Below, piece by piece: positions 47,376-57,375 of a DNA stretch of 64,000 nt (positions are counted from its first letter, which is position 1; every line of letters begins with the position of its first letter). The translations under genes and the position numbers were made by a program. The notes beneath the pieces were generated by a model that saw nothing but the letters and a program-made list of their open reading frames with translations, was not told the DNA's origin and made no database searches. This stretch comes from Sphingobium sp. EM0848. Its GTDB lineage: Bacteria > Pseudomonadota > Alphaproteobacteria > Sphingomonadales > Sphingomonadaceae. Location of the stretch: positions 1,178,001 to 1,242,000 of the forward strand of contig NZ_JABXWB010000001.1 of assembly GCF_013375555.1 (NCBI RefSeq), in the 5' to 3' direction.

Positions 47376-47861
47376 TCAGATCAATGCCCTGAATTCCTGA
47401 AGAACGTCGCGATACAGCTTGCGCTTGAACGGCACGATCAGGTCCGGCAGCGATTCGGGATCGGTCCATTTCCAGTCGCGAAATTCCGGATGCTCGGTCT
47501 GGATGTTGATGTCGGCATCCGTTCCCAGGAAACGGGCGAGGAACCAATATTGCCGCTGGCCCCGATATTTGCCGCCCCACAGCTTGCCGATCAGTTCGGC
47601 GGGCAGGTCATAGAAATGCTCCTCCCGCGCCTTGGCGATGATTTCGACATGGCTATGGTCGATGCCCGTCTCTTCGTTCAGTTCGCGAAGAGCGGCGGCC
47701 TTCATGTCTTCGCCATCGTCGATGCCACCCTGCGGCATCTGCCAGGCTTCAACCTTGTTATCGATCCGCTGGCCGACGAAAACCTTGCCATCCATGTTGA
47801 CGAGCATGATACCGACGCACGGCCGGTAGGCGAGTTCTGAATCATTCGGCATCGAGGCCAT
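47376..47861 (-). CDS. rppH: RNA pyrophosphohydrolase RppH
   Basis: A 161-residue Nudix hydrolase that removes pyrophosphate from the 5' end of mRNA and starts its decay. The Nudix box is GGIDDGED followed by [12 protein letters not shown], and the RppH-type start [11 protein letters not shown] and PQGGID are present. ATG 47861 was chosen over upstream sequence because the family starts within a few residues of it. It faces the photolyase gene divergently. Confidence 0.93.
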   Translation of the reverse strand: MASMPNDSELAYRPCVGIMLVNMDGKVFVGQRIDNKVEAWQMPQGGIDDGEDMKAAALRELNEETGIDHSHVEIIAKAREEHFYDLPAELIGKLWGGKYRGQRQYWFLARFLGTDADINIQTEHPEFRDWKWTDPESLPDLIVPFKRKLYRDVLQEFRALI

Positions 47862-48046
47862 CTTAGTCCCTGATCGTTGTCCCGGGCATGCCGGTCGCAC
47901 ACGCCCTTATTGCAGTGCAAGAATAATCAGCGGGAAGCCGCGCGTCCATGGATGAAAATGGCAAGGACGGCGATTTGTGTCCCAAAGGGAATGAACTGCC
48001 GCAACGGGCGCTTGGAACCGGCTTGGCCCAATGGCATTGGGGTCGC

Positions 48047-49423
48047 ATGGCCGCTCCCGTCATTCTCTGGTTCCGTCAGGATCTGCGTCTGTCCGATCAG
48101 GCCGCTCTGGCCGCCGCAGCCCATGAAGGGCCGGTGATCCCGGTCTATGTGCTGGACGATGGCGCGCCCCGGCAATGGAAGATGGGTGGGGCATCGCGCT
48201 GGTGGCTGCATCACAGCCTGAAGAGCCTGAATGAAGATTTGCGCGGCAAGGGGGCCCGCCTGATCCTCCGGCGCGGAGAATCGGCCGCTGAATTAGCCAG
48301 ACTCGCGAAGGAAACGGGCGCGCGGCGAGTCCACGCCTTGCACCATTATGAACCATGGTGGCGCAATGTGGAAAAGGCGGTCGGGCGGGAACTGGACCTG
48401 TGCCTGCATGATGGCGGTCTGTTGTTGCCACCGGGCGCGGTTCGGACAGGTGGGGGCGGAACCTATCGCATCTACACGCCTTTTGCCCGAGCGCTGATGG
48501 AGCAGATGCCGCCAGCGATCCCGGTGCCGGCGCCCTCCCATATCGGCGGCCCTTCAACATGGCCCAAAAGCGATTCGCTGAACGACTGGCATTTGCTGTC
48601 CGGCAAGCCCGATTGGGCAGCCGCCTTTTCCCGCGACTGGACACCGGGCGAGAACGGCGGGCGCGCCAATGTCGCTGCTTTTCTGGATGAAGCGGCTGAC
48701 TATGCGGTTGCCCGGAACCTGCCATCGCTGGAGGGAACGTCGCGCCTGTCCCCGCATCTCCATTTCGGGGAGGTTTCGCCCGCTTATGTCTGGCATGAAG
48801 TCAGCAAAGCGCCCGGCGACGCGACCATGTTCCTCAAGGAACTGATTTGGCGAGACTATGCGCATAGCCAGATCTGGGCGATGCCAACCTATGGCTCGGA
48901 AAATGCCAAAGCGGCGTTCGACGCCATGCCGTGGCGCGACCTGCGGACGGCAGGCGCGGATTTCAAGGCCTGGAAAGCGGGCCGAACCGGCTATCCGATC
49001 GTGGACGCGGGCATGCGCCAGCTCTGGACGACCGGCTGGATGCACAATCGCGTCCGCATGATCGCGGCGAGTTTCCTCATCAAGCATCTGCTGATCGACT
49101 GGCGCCATGGCGCCCGCTGGTTCTGGGACACGCTGGTCGATGCGAGCTACGCCAATAACAGCGTCAATTGGCAATGGGTTGCGGGCAGCGGCGTGGATGC
49201 CAATATCTTCTCCCGCATCATGGCGCCGCTCACCCAATCCGAGAAGTTCGATGCCGCCGACTATATCAGGGAATGGGTACCCGAACTCGCCCATCTGGAG
49301 GATCGTCAGATCCACGATCCTGATGCCCATGGCGTGCGGCCGCCCGATTATCCGTCCAAATGCATCGGGCATAAGGAAGGACGCGCACGGGCGCTTGCTG
49401 CTTACAGCCAGAGCAAGCCGTGA
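48047..49423 (+). CDS. phrB: Deoxyribodipyrimidine photo-lyase
   Basis: A 458-residue flavoprotein that repairs cyclobutane pyrimidine dimers with blue light. ATG 48047 gives the family start PVILWFRQDLRLSDQAAL of the antenna-binding domain; the longer frame upstream lacks homology. The FAD-binding domain has SRLSPHLHFGEVSP, ELIWRDYAH, MRQLWTTGWMHNRVRM and the WxVGSG-type end region WQWVAGSGVDANIF. The length fits class I photolyase, though a cryptochrome cannot be excluded by sequence reading alone. Confidence 0.92.
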   Translation: MAAPVILWFRQDLRLSDQAALAAAAHEGPVIPVYVLDDGAPRQWKMGGASRWWLHHSLKSLNEDLRGKGARLILRRGESAAELARLAKETGARRVHALHHYEPWWRNVEKAVGRELDLCLHDGGLLLPPGAVRTGGGGTYRIYTPFARALMEQMPPAIPVPAPSHIGGPSTWPKSDSLNDWHLLSGKPDWAAAFSRDWTPGENGGRANVAAFLDEAADYAVARNLPSLEGTSRLSPHLHFGEVSPAYVWHEVSKAPGDATMFLKELIWRDYAHSQIWAMPTYGSENAKAAFDAMPWRDLRTAGADFKAWKAGRTGYPIVDAGMRQLWTTGWMHNRVRMIAASFLIKHLLIDWRHGARWFWDTLVDASYANNSVNWQWVAGSGVDANIFSRIMAPLTQSEKFDAADYIREWVPELAHLEDRQIHDPDAHGVRPPDYPSKCIGHKEGRARALAAYSQSKP

Positions 49424-49458
49424 TTGCGGCGCGATAAACCATCAGGCAAAGTGGTGCC

Positions 49459-50724
49459 ATGAACGCAATTGATCCCCGGCGCGGCCGCGCGGCGATTCCG
49501 GTTCGACGTCCGCTGGATCGCTACACTCACGGCTGGCTGGGCCGTTGGGTTGGACAGCAATTCCACCGTCTGCTCGACCGGATCGACGAGGGGCTGGAAA
49601 AGGGATCGCTCCACGCAATCCTGCCGGACGGGAGCCAGCGGCTGCTGGGTCATCGCGCGCCAGGGCCGGCCTGCGAGGTGCATCTGCTGCGCTGGCGGGC
49701 CTTGCTTCGTCTCATCACTGGGGGATCGGCGGGCTGGTACAGGGCATGGGCGCGTGGGGAGTGGACCAGCCCTGACCCCGTTCCGCTGTTCGAACTGTTC
49801 ATGGCCAATGCCCTGCCTTTGGGCAGTGTCGCCCGGCCCAGCGGTCCAGCGCGCTGGATGGGGCAGGCGGTGCATTGGGCGCGCCGCAACAGCCGCAAGG
49901 GATCGCGCCGGAACATCGCCTATCATTATGATCTGGGCAATGATTTCTACGGCCTCTGGCTGGACCGGAACATGCATTATTCCAGCGCCTTGTTCCGCGA
50001 TCCTCAGGACCGAATTGAAAGCCTGGAACGCGCGCAGCAGCGCAAGGCCGACGCCATCATCGATCGGCTGGGCCTTGAGGAGGGCGCTTCGCTGCTGGAG
50101 ATCGGTTGCGGCTGGGGCGGGCTGGCCGAGCGGGCGATGGAACGTTGCGCTATCCACTATGACGGCCTCACCCTGTCGGTCGAACAGGCCGAATATGCCC
50201 GCGACCGGCTGGGATCGGGGGCGAATATCATCCTGCGGGACTATCGCGATGCCGAGGGGCAATATGACGCCATCGCCAGCGTCGAGATGGTGGAGGCGGT
50301 GGGCGAGCGCTACTGGCCCGACTATGTCCAGGCCATTGCTCGTCTGCTCAAGCCGGGCGGCCGGGCCGCGATCCAGTATATCCTGATCGACGATGCGATT
50401 TTCGAAGGCTATGCGCGCGGCGCCGATTTCATCCAGACCTATATCTTCCCCGGCGGGATGCTGATGTCAGAAAGCCGGTTCCGGCAACTGGCGGAAGAGC
50501 AGGGGCTGCAATGGCGGAATGTCCATCGTTTCGGCGTCCACTATGCGGAAACCCTTCGGCGCTGGCGGGAACGGTTCGATCGCGTCATCGACAAGGGGCA
50601 GTTACCCGCCAGCTTCGATCAGCATTTTGTCGATCTGTGGCGCTATTATCTGATGTATTGTGAAGGCGGTTTCCGGGGCGGCACCATTGATGTCGCGCAG
50701 GTGACGCTGGAAAAATCCGCCTAA
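49459..50724 (+). CDS. cfa: Cyclopropane-fatty-acyl-phospholipid synthase family methyltransferase
   Basis: A 421-residue SAM-dependent enzyme of the CFA synthase family, which adds a methylene bridge to unsaturated fatty acids in membrane phospholipids. The N-terminal domain contains RGEWTSPD; the methyltransferase begins NIAYHYDLGNDFYGLWLD, with the SAM motif EIGCGWGGLAERA and later VEMVEAVGERYWPDY. The end carries the family motif region with GGFRGGTIDV. It follows the photolyase by 35 bases on the same strand; its stop overlaps that of the convergent SDR gene. Confidence 0.92.
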   Translation: MNAIDPRRGRAAIPVRRPLDRYTHGWLGRWVGQQFHRLLDRIDEGLEKGSLHAILPDGSQRLLGHRAPGPACEVHLLRWRALLRLITGGSAGWYRAWARGEWTSPDPVPLFELFMANALPLGSVARPSGPARWMGQAVHWARRNSRKGSRRNIAYHYDLGNDFYGLWLDRNMHYSSALFRDPQDRIESLERAQQRKADAIIDRLGLEEGASLLEIGCGWGGLAERAMERCAIHYDGLTLSVEQAEYARDRLGSGANIILRDYRDAEGQYDAIASVEMVEAVGERYWPDYVQAIARLLKPGGRAAIQYILIDDAIFEGYARGADFIQTYIFPGGMLMSESRFRQLAEEQGLQWRNVHRFGVHYAETLRRWRERFDRVIDKGQLPASFDQHFVDLWRYYLMYCEGGFRGGTIDVAQVTLEKSA

Positions 50725-51431
50725 CCGACCCGCGTACGATAACCGTCAGGCGTGTCGCTGACGACCAGATCCAAAATAGCCTGCCCCACGACAGTCGGTT
50801 CCTTCAGCGTTACCGGATCTTCGCCGGGGAAGGCGCGCGCCCGCATGGCTGTCCGCGTTGCGCCCGGATCAATGATATGTGTACGGATGGCGGAGATATT
50901 CTTCACCTCCTCGCCATAGGCGCGAACCAGCGTTTCCAGTGCGGCCTTGGACGCGCCATAGGCCCCCCAATAGGCCCGGGGCTGTGCGCCGACAGAGGAT
51001 GTCAGGGCCACCACGCGCGCATCGCCGCTTGCCCGGAGCATGCCGTCAAAGGCAGCGATCAAAGCCTGCGGGGCGGCGACATTCAGCGTAAGCAGCCGCG
51101 CAAATTCCTTGGCGTCGATGGCCGGAACAGAGGCCAGGCTGCCCAAGGTCGCCGCATTGAGCACCAATATGTCCAGCGCCTGCCAACGCCCCGAAATCGC
51201 CTGAGCCAACCGTCCGATGCTTTCACCGTCGATCAGGTCGAGTGGCGCGATGGTCGCATGGCCGCCTGCCTGATGGATGCGGTCTTCCACCTCTTCCAAT
51301 CCGCCACTGGTCCGCGCCGTCAGAATGACATGGGCACCGGCTGCAGCCAGCGCTTCGGCGGTAGCGGCGCCGATCCCCCGGCTGGCGCCGGTCACAAGGG
51401 CGAGCTTACCGGATAGAGTCTGAGTCGGCAT
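50721..51431 (-). CDS. Short-chain dehydrogenase/reductase
   Basis: A 236-residue classical SDR. It has the nucleotide-binding motif TGASRGIGAA, the NAA region VLNAATLGS, the catalytic Ser in LTSSVG, and YGASK for the Tyr-Lys pair. ATG 51431 was chosen as it starts the Rossmann fold at the usual distance; a longer open frame to 51497 is not needed. The substrate is unknown. It follows purF by 86 bases on the same strand. Confidence 0.9.
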   Translation of the reverse strand: MPTQTLSGKLALVTGASRGIGAATAEALAAAGAHVILTARTSGGLEEVEDRIHQAGGHATIAPLDLIDGESIGRLAQAISGRWQALDILVLNAATLGSLASVPAIDAKEFARLLTLNVAAPQALIAAFDGMLRASGDARVVALTSSVGAQPRAYWGAYGASKAALETLVRAYGEEVKNISAIRTHIIDPGATRTAMRARAFPGEDPVTLKEPTVVGQAILDLVVSDTPDGYRTRVG

Positions 51432-51517
51432 GGGAGTTCCCTTAATGAGGGGCGGGAAGAAACCAGTCCGAAGCCGCAAAGCCCCGGACTTGTCCATTCA
51501 ACGGAGAGAAAAGGCGG

Positions 51518-52978
51518 TCAGACCACGCGTTCGGCGAGCAGTTCGAGCTGGTTCTGCACCACGGCTTCGTCCTGGTCGGTCAACACGGTCGGATAATCGC
51601 CGGTGAAGCAGGCGTCGCAATATTGCGGCCGGATGTCAGCCCGCTTCGCCTCGCCCAGCGCCTTGTAGAGCCCGTCAATCGAAATGAAGGAGAGGCTGTC
51701 CGCATGGATGAACTCCTGCATCCCGCCAATGTCCAGGCGATGGGCGAGCAGCTTGGTCCGTTCCGGCGTATCGACGCCGTAGAAACAGCTATGCTTGGTC
51801 GGCGGGCTGGCGATGCGCATATGCACTTCCTTGGCGCCCGCTTCGCGCATCATCTGCACGATCTTCAGACTGGTGGTGCCGCGCACGATCGAATCGTCGA
51901 TAAGGACGATTCGCTTGCCTTCGATCAGCGCGCGATTGGCATTATGCTTCAGCTTGACGCCAAGGTGGCGGACCTTGTCGCCCGGCTGGATGAACGTCCG
52001 GCCGATATAGTGCGAGCGGATGATGCCCAGTTCGAAGGGAATGCCCGATTGCTGGGCATAACCGATGGCGGCCGGGACGCCGCTGTCGGGCACGGGGATC
52101 ACATAATCCGCCTCGACCGGATTTTCGATGGCGAGCTGCGCGCCGATCGCCTTGCGGACCGAATAGACGCTGGAACCGTCGACGATCGAATCCGGGCGGC
52201 TGAAATAGACATGCTCGAAAATGCAGGGACGCGGATGGTTTTCGCCGAAGGGGCGATGGCTGCGCACTTCGCCGTCATGGGTGATGATGACGAGTTCGCC
52301 CGGATCGATGGACCGGACATGTTCCGCGCCGACCACGTCGAAGGCGACGGTCTCGGACGCGAAGATCGTCGAATCGCCCAGCTTGCCCATGACCAGCGGC
52401 CGGATGCCCAGCGGATCGCGGCAGGCGATCATCCCTTCGGACGTCATGACGATCAGCGAATAGGCTCCTTCGACCTGCTTCAGCGCGTCGATGAACTTAT
52501 CGAGCAACGTCCGATAGGTAGAGGTCGCGACCAGATGGATGATGACTTCGGTGTCCGAGGTCGACTGGAAAATGGACCCGCGCCGGATAAGCTCGCGGCG
52601 CAGCTTCATGGCATTGGAGATATTGCCGTTATGCGCGACGGCGAAACCGCCGGAACTCAGCTCCGCATAAAGCGGCTGAACATTGCGGAGCGACGTTTCG
52701 CCAGTCGTTGAATAGCGCACATGACCGCAGGCAGCGCTGCCGGGCAGGCCCCGAATCACTTCATCGCGGTCGAAATTGCCGGCCACATGGCCCATCGCCC
52801 GATGGGTATGGAAATCATGGCCGTCCCAGCTGGTGATGCCGGCGGCTTCCTGACCGCGATGCTGAAGCGCATGAAGGCCAAGCGCAACCATGGCGGAGGC
52901 GGTTTCAGCATTGAAAACGCCAAAAATACCGCATTCCTCACGCAGTTTGTCGTCGTCGAACGGGTTCGTCGTAAACAT
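51518..52978 (-). CDS. purF: Amidophosphoribosyltransferase
   Basis: A 486-residue enzyme for the first committed step of purine synthesis, making phosphoribosylamine from PRPP and glutamine. Start MFTTNPFDDDK at 52978; the 15-residue propeptide precedes the catalytic Cys16 (CGIFGVF). GHVRYSTTG and the PRPP loop VLIDDSIVRGTTS are visible. Cysteines in IASPPTKHSCFYGVD and QYCDACFTGDYP fit the iron-sulfur cluster type of the Bacillus-like class. It is divergent from the ccm operon. Confidence 0.97.
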   Translation of the reverse strand: MFTTNPFDDDKLREECGIFGVFNAETASAMVALGLHALQHRGQEAAGITSWDGHDFHTHRAMGHVAGNFDRDEVIRGLPGSAACGHVRYSTTGETSLRNVQPLYAELSSGGFAVAHNGNISNAMKLRRELIRRGSIFQSTSDTEVIIHLVATSTYRTLLDKFIDALKQVEGAYSLIVMTSEGMIACRDPLGIRPLVMGKLGDSTIFASETVAFDVVGAEHVRSIDPGELVIITHDGEVRSHRPFGENHPRPCIFEHVYFSRPDSIVDGSSVYSVRKAIGAQLAIENPVEADYVIPVPDSGVPAAIGYAQQSGIPFELGIIRSHYIGRTFIQPGDKVRHLGVKLKHNANRALIEGKRIVLIDDSIVRGTTSLKIVQMMREAGAKEVHMRIASPPTKHSCFYGVDTPERTKLLAHRLDIGGMQEFIHADSLSFISIDGLYKALGEAKRADIRPQYCDACFTGDYPTVLTDQDEAVVQNQLELLAERVV

Positions 52979-53175
52979 GGGTTTTTGATGGTCCACTGCC
53001 AATCCTGTCCGCCCCAATGGGGTGGCTTTCGCGCGCATATAGTGTGTCGAGGACGATTTGTCGCCTGTCTGTCACAAAAAAGGGGCGGCGAAATGGGAAA
53101 TCGCGGTTTACCGCCGATGATATTGGGAAAAGGTGCACTGGCCTTGCGGCATTTGGAAAGCTAATAGCCTTTCCC

Positions 53176-53898
53176 ATGCATCGCTTCGCCAATCCTGCAC
53201 GCTTCCTCAAAATTGCCCGACCGATGACGGTCTGGCTGTTCTGGCCCGGACTTGCCCTGCTGCTGATCGGGGCCGGTTGCGGCCTGTTCGTGACCCCGGC
53301 TGATTATCTTCAGGGCGATACGGTGCGCATTCTCTATATTCATGTGCCTGCGGCCTGGCTGGGCATGGGCGGCTGGACCGGGATTGCCGTGGCCGCGCTG
53401 ATGCAGCTTGTCTGGCGCCATCCTCTTGCCGCCGTGGCCGGTCGCGCGATTGCCATGCCCGGCGCTTTCTTCACGGCCATCTGCCTTATCACCGGGTCGA
53501 TCTGGGGACGGCCCACCTGGGGAACCTGGTGGGAGTGGGATGGGCGCATGACATCCATGCTGATACTCTTCTTCCTGTACCTTGGCTACATCGCGCTCGC
53601 CAATGCCAGCGCGCGGCAGGGCAATGGCGGGGTCAGCCCCGTGACCGCCATTTTCGGACTGGTCGGCGCGATCAACCTGCCCATCATCAATCGGTCGGTC
53701 GTCTGGTGGAACAGCCTGCACCAGGGACCCAGCATCACGCTCCGCGGATCGAGCATCGATAGCGCACTGCTCTGGCCGCTTGGTTTCACGCTGATCGGAT
53801 TCACCTTGCTTTTCGCCGCGATCGTGTTGATGCGCATGCGCGCCATTCTGGCGCAGAACAAGATCGAAGCGCGGATGCAGCGTCTGGCGCGGGGGTGA
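53176..53898 (+). CDS. ccmC: Heme transporter CcmC
   Basis: A 240-residue inner membrane protein with six helices. It carries the tryptophan-rich WWD motif (WGTWWEWDGRMTSMLILFF region) that binds heme on the periplasmic side and hands it to CcmE. The ILYIHVPAAWLGM segment, with its heme-ligand histidine, is conserved. ATG 53176 gives the normal length; the frame upstream is noise. It is the first gene of a seven-gene ccm operon in this window; ccmA and ccmB, usually upstream, are not here. Confidence 0.95.
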   Translation: MHRFANPARFLKIARPMTVWLFWPGLALLLIGAGCGLFVTPADYLQGDTVRILYIHVPAAWLGMGGWTGIAVAALMQLVWRHPLAAVAGRAIAMPGAFFTAICLITGSIWGRPTWGTWWEWDGRMTSMLILFFLYLGYIALANASARQGNGGVSPVTAIFGLVGAINLPIINRSVVWWNSLHQGPSITLRGSSIDSALLWPLGFTLIGFTLLFAAIVLMRMRAILAQNKIEARMQRLARG

Positions 53899-53901
53899 GG
53901 G

Positions 53902-54033
53902 ATGAATCAGTGGGCTTTCGTGATCGGCGCCTATGCGCTGACCTTTTTGGGAACCGGCCTCATCAGCCTGCTGAGCTGGCGGGCGATGCGCGACGCTGAA
54001 GCCGGGGCGCAGCAACTGACGGACAGGTCGTGA
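53902..54033 (+). CDS. ccmD: Heme exporter subunit CcmD
   Basis: A 43-residue protein with a single membrane helix (WAFVIGAYALTFLGTGLISLL) and a charged cytoplasmic tail. Size, topology and place between ccmC and ccmE identify CcmD, which helps release heme-loaded CcmE. It begins 3 bases after the ccmC stop, with GGTGAGGG acting as the ribosome site. Confidence 0.9.
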   Translation: MNQWAFVIGAYALTFLGTGLISLLSWRAMRDAEAGAQQLTDRS

Positions 54034-54043
54034 AGGTCCAATC

Positions 54044-54490
54044 ATGAAGGCAAAGCATCAGCGATTGATCCTTGCGGTCGTGGCGCTCGTCGCGCTGGTC
54101 GCGGCGGGGCTGCTGGCGGCGTCCGCGCTTAAGGACGAGGCCGCCTATTTCTATACGCCCAATGACGTCAAGACAAAGGGCGTCGAGCCGGGCAAGGCAA
54201 TCCGGCTGGGCGGCATGGTGGTCAAGGGCAGCCTTAAAAAGGCGCAGGACGGCGTCACCATCCATTTCGACGTCACGGACGGCAAGGCCACGGTTCCGGC
54301 CAGTTTCAAGGGCATCACGCCCGATCTCTTCCGTGAAGGATCAGGCGTCGTGGCTGAAGGCGCGTTCGAACGGAACGGCACGTTCCAGGCCACCAATCTG
54401 CTGGCCAAGCATGACGAGCGCTACATGCCGCGCGAATTGCAGGGCATGCAATATGACGAAAAGACCCACAAGATGAAGGCGGAACAGTGA
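54044..54490 (+). CDS. ccmE: Heme chaperone CcmE
   Basis: A 148-residue periplasmic heme chaperone with an N-terminal membrane anchor (about residues 8-28) and a beta-barrel (OB-fold) domain. Heme is carried covalently on His123 in AKHDERYMP, which has the conserved tyrosine of the CcmE motif. VTDGKATVPASFKGI is the family core. Confidence 0.96.
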   Translation: MKAKHQRLILAVVALVALVAAGLLAASALKDEAAYFYTPNDVKTKGVEPGKAIRLGGMVVKGSLKKAQDGVTIHFDVTDGKATVPASFKGITPDLFREGSGVVAEGAFERNGTFQATNLLAKHDERYMPRELQGMQYDEKTHKMKAEQ

Positions 54491-54506
54491 GCGGGGAACT
54501 GCGCGG

Positions 54507-56447
54507 ATGATTGCTGAGGCTGGTCTGGCCGCGCTGTGGCTTGCTGCATCTTTGGCGCTGCTTCAGCTTGCGCTGGCGGCGATCGGCCTGGCAGGCGGTA
54601 AAAGCGAACTGCTGGGTGCCGTCCGACCTGTCGCGGTAGCGCAGGGCGTGCTGACGGCGATTGCCTTTGCGTTGCTGATCACGCTGTTCCTGCGATCCGA
54701 CATGTCGGTTCTGCTGGTCGCTACCAACAGCCATTCGATGAAACCCTGGCTTTACAAATTCGCCGGCACCTGGGGCAATCATGAAGGCTCGATGCTACTC
54801 TGGGTAACGGTGATGGGTGTCGCGGGAGCAGCCGTCGCCCTGTTCGAGCGGGCGCTGCGGCGAGAGACGCATATGGCGACGCTGGGCGGGCAGGCGGCGA
54901 TCAGCCTGGGCTTCTACGCCTTCCTGCTTTTCGCCTCCAATCCCTTTGCGCGGATCGATCCGCCCCCGGCCGACGGACAGGGGCTGAACCCACTGTTGCA
55001 GGACCCCGGCCTCGCCTTTCATCCGCCGACGCTTTACCTTGGCTATGTCGGGCTTTCCGTCGCTTTTTCCTTCGCCGTGGGCGCGTTGCTGACCCGGCAG
55101 GTCGACGCCGCCTTCGCTCGCGCCATGCGCCCCTGGGTGTTGGGGGCGTGGATATTGCTGACGCTGGGCATCACGGCAGGCAGCTATTGGGCCTATTATG
55201 AATTGGGCTGGGGCGGCTGGTGGTTCTGGGACCCGGTGGAGAATGCCTCGCTCATGCCCTGGCTGGCCGCGACGGCCCTGCTGCATAGCGTGACCGTGCT
55301 GGCGACACGGGATGCATTGCGCGCCTGGACGGTGATGTTGGCCGTGATTGCCTTTTCGATGTCGATGGTGGGGACGTTCCTTGTCCGCTCCGGCATCCTG
55401 ACCAGCGTGCACGCCTTCGCCGTCGATCCACAGCGCGGCACGTTCATTCTCGCGCTGCTCGGCATCTATATCGGCGGAGCGCTGGCCCTGTTCGGCTGGC
55501 GGGTGGGCGCGGTACGCGAAGGCGCGCCCTTCGAACTGGTCAGCCGGGAAACCATGCTGGTCGTCAACAATCTGCTGCTCTCGGTGATATTGGGGCTGGT
55601 GCTGATCGGAACGCTTTATCCGCTGATGACCGAGGCTTTCGGACATAAGGTATCGGTGGGCGCGCCTTATTTCGACCGGATTGCCGGGCCTATCGCGCTG
55701 ACACTGATGATCGTGATGATCCTTGGACCGCTCACTCGCTGGCGGCGGGACCGGATGCGGGAAGTGACCCGGCGGATCGCGGTTCCGCTGGCCGTCGGAA
55801 CGATCGTGCTCGTTTCTCTCGCCATACTCGCCTGGGGGACGATCGGTATCCTGCCCTTCCTTGGGCTGGTGATAGCGCTGGCGGTCGCGGTTGGGAGCGT
55901 GGCGCCGCTTTGGAAGCGTAATCTGCGCCGGACACCGCTCTTCACCTGGGGCATGGTGATCGCGCATCTGGGCTGCGCGGTCAGCCTGGCGGGGATGGCC
56001 TGCGACTCGGCCTTCACGGTGGAGAAGCTGGTGGCCGCACGGCCCGGCGACGTGGTGGAGACGGCGGGCTGGACGCTTCGCTTCAAACAGATACTGCCGG
56101 TTGCCGGTGATAACTGGACCGCGCTTCAGGCCGATATGGAAGCGAGCCGGGGCGGCGGCGAGCCAGTCCTGATGCATCCGCAGTCGCGCTTCTTCGCCTC
56201 GCCGCCGACCACGACGACGGAGGCCGCGTTGCTGACGCGCTGGAATGGCCAGCTTTATGTGGTGCTGGGTCAGGAGGCGGATGCAGGCCGCTGGCAGCTC
56301 CGCATCTGGTGGAAGCCCTTTGTAACGCTGATCTGGTTCGGGGGGTTCCTGATCGCGCTGGGTGGAGCCATGGCGCTGATCGGGCGCGAGCGGCGCGGGT
56401 GGCTGCTCAAATGGCGCGCAAGAAAGGCCGAGGAGGCTTTCGCATGA
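54507..56447 (+). CDS. ccmF: Cytochrome c heme lyase subunit CcmF
   Basis: A 646-residue polytopic protein with about 15 membrane helices. The WWD motif GWGGWWFWDPVENASLMPW marks the heme-handling site, and conserved histidines occur in the flanking periplasmic loops (for example NHEGSMLLW and FHPPTLYLGY). CcmF moves heme from CcmE to apocytochrome c together with CcmH and CcmI. It overlaps ccmG by 4 bases. Confidence 0.97.
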   Translation: MIAEAGLAALWLAASLALLQLALAAIGLAGGKSELLGAVRPVAVAQGVLTAIAFALLITLFLRSDMSVLLVATNSHSMKPWLYKFAGTWGNHEGSMLLWVTVMGVAGAAVALFERALRRETHMATLGGQAAISLGFYAFLLFASNPFARIDPPPADGQGLNPLLQDPGLAFHPPTLYLGYVGLSVAFSFAVGALLTRQVDAAFARAMRPWVLGAWILLTLGITAGSYWAYYELGWGGWWFWDPVENASLMPWLAATALLHSVTVLATRDALRAWTVMLAVIAFSMSMVGTFLVRSGILTSVHAFAVDPQRGTFILALLGIYIGGALALFGWRVGAVREGAPFELVSRETMLVVNNLLLSVILGLVLIGTLYPLMTEAFGHKVSVGAPYFDRIAGPIALTLMIVMILGPLTRWRRDRMREVTRRIAVPLAVGTIVLVSLAILAWGTIGILPFLGLVIALAVAVGSVAPLWKRNLRRTPLFTWGMVIAHLGCAVSLAGMACDSAFTVEKLVAARPGDVVETAGWTLRFKQILPVAGDNWTALQADMEASRGGGEPVLMHPQSRFFASPPTTTTEAALLTRWNGQLYVVLGQEADAGRWQLRIWWKPFVTLIWFGGFLIALGGAMALIGRERRGWLLKWRARKAEEAFA

Positions 56448-56971
56448 GGAAGCTGCTGATCTGGCTGCCGCTGCTCCTGTTTCTGGGCTTTTTCGGACTG
56501 TTCGCGAGCGGGCTGCTGCATCCTGATGATCGGATCATAACCTCGAAGCTGGTGGGCAAGTCGCTCCCGGCCTTCGCCCTGCCACCCGCCGCCAGCGACC
56601 GGCCACCGCTGGCCAATACGCAGCTCGCCACCGGCAAGCCGCGCCTGCTCAACATCTTCGCCAGCTGGTGTGTACCCTGTGCCGCCGAAGCGCCGCAACT
56701 CATGGCGCTCAAGCAGGCCGGGGTGGAGATCGATGCCATCGCCATTCGCGATGCCCGGCCTGATGTCGACGCCTTCCTCAAGCGTTATGGCAATCCCTAT
56801 GCCCGCATCGGCCTCGATGCGCGGAGCGAAGTGCAGATCGCGCTGGGGTCCTCCGGGGTGCCGGAGAGCTTCGTCATCGATGGGCAGGGCCGGATCGCTT
56901 ACCAGCATGTGGGCGATATCCGCGCGGACGATGTGCCGATGATCCTCGACCGGTTGAGGAGCGCGCAATGA
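56444..56971 (+). CDS. ccmG: Thiol:disulfide interchange protein CcmG/DsbE
   Basis: A 175-residue membrane-anchored thioredoxin-fold protein. One N-terminal helix (about residues 4-26) is followed by a thioredoxin domain with the redox site WCVPC and the cis-proline region GVPESFVID. It keeps apocytochrome cysteines reduced for heme attachment. The start overlaps the ccmF stop. Confidence 0.95.
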   Translation: MRKLLIWLPLLLFLGFFGLFASGLLHPDDRIITSKLVGKSLPAFALPPAASDRPPLANTQLATGKPRLLNIFASWCVPCAAEAPQLMALKQAGVEIDAIAIRDARPDVDAFLKRYGNPYARIGLDARSEVQIALGSSGVPESFVIDGQGRIAYQHVGDIRADDVPMILDRLRSAQ

Positions 56972-57375
56972 GGGTGCTGCTGGCCTTGCTGGCACTGATG
57001 CTGAGTGCCCCCGCCTTTGCGCAGTCCGCCCTGCCGCCCGCGCCCTATGCCGATCGCCAGATCGCCGACGCCGCGCTGGAAAAGAAGGCCCGGACGCTGA
57101 TGGAGACGATCCGCTGCCTCACGTGCCAGAGCCAGTCGATTGCCGACAGCAATGCCAGCATGGCGGGTGATCTCCGCTCGCAAATTCGCGAACGCATCAT
57201 GGCGGGCGAGCAGCCCGAGCATATCCGTGCCTGGCTGATCGAGCGCTATGGCGACTGGGTGAGCTACGAACCGACGGCGGAGCCGATCCTCTGGCCGCTC
57301 TGGGCCGCGCCGTTGCTGTTTCTGGGGCTGGGGCTGCTGATCCTGCGCGGCCGAATTAAACGGAGGCGGCCATGA
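56968..57375 (+). CDS. ccmH: Cytochrome c maturation protein CcmH
   Basis: A 135-residue protein with signal peptide (ending PAFA), the redox motif RCLTCQSQSI, and a C-terminal membrane helix (about residues 108-127). This is the short CcmH (CcmL/NrfF) type, without a fused TPR domain; the TPR part is the next gene. ATGA overlaps join it to ccmG and ccmI. Confidence 0.95.
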   Translation: MRVLLALLALMLSAPAFAQSALPPAPYADRQIADAALEKKARTLMETIRCLTCQSQSIADSNASMAGDLRSQIRERIMAGEQPEHIRAWLIERYGDWVSYEPTAEPILWPLWAAPLLFLGLGLLILRGRIKRRRP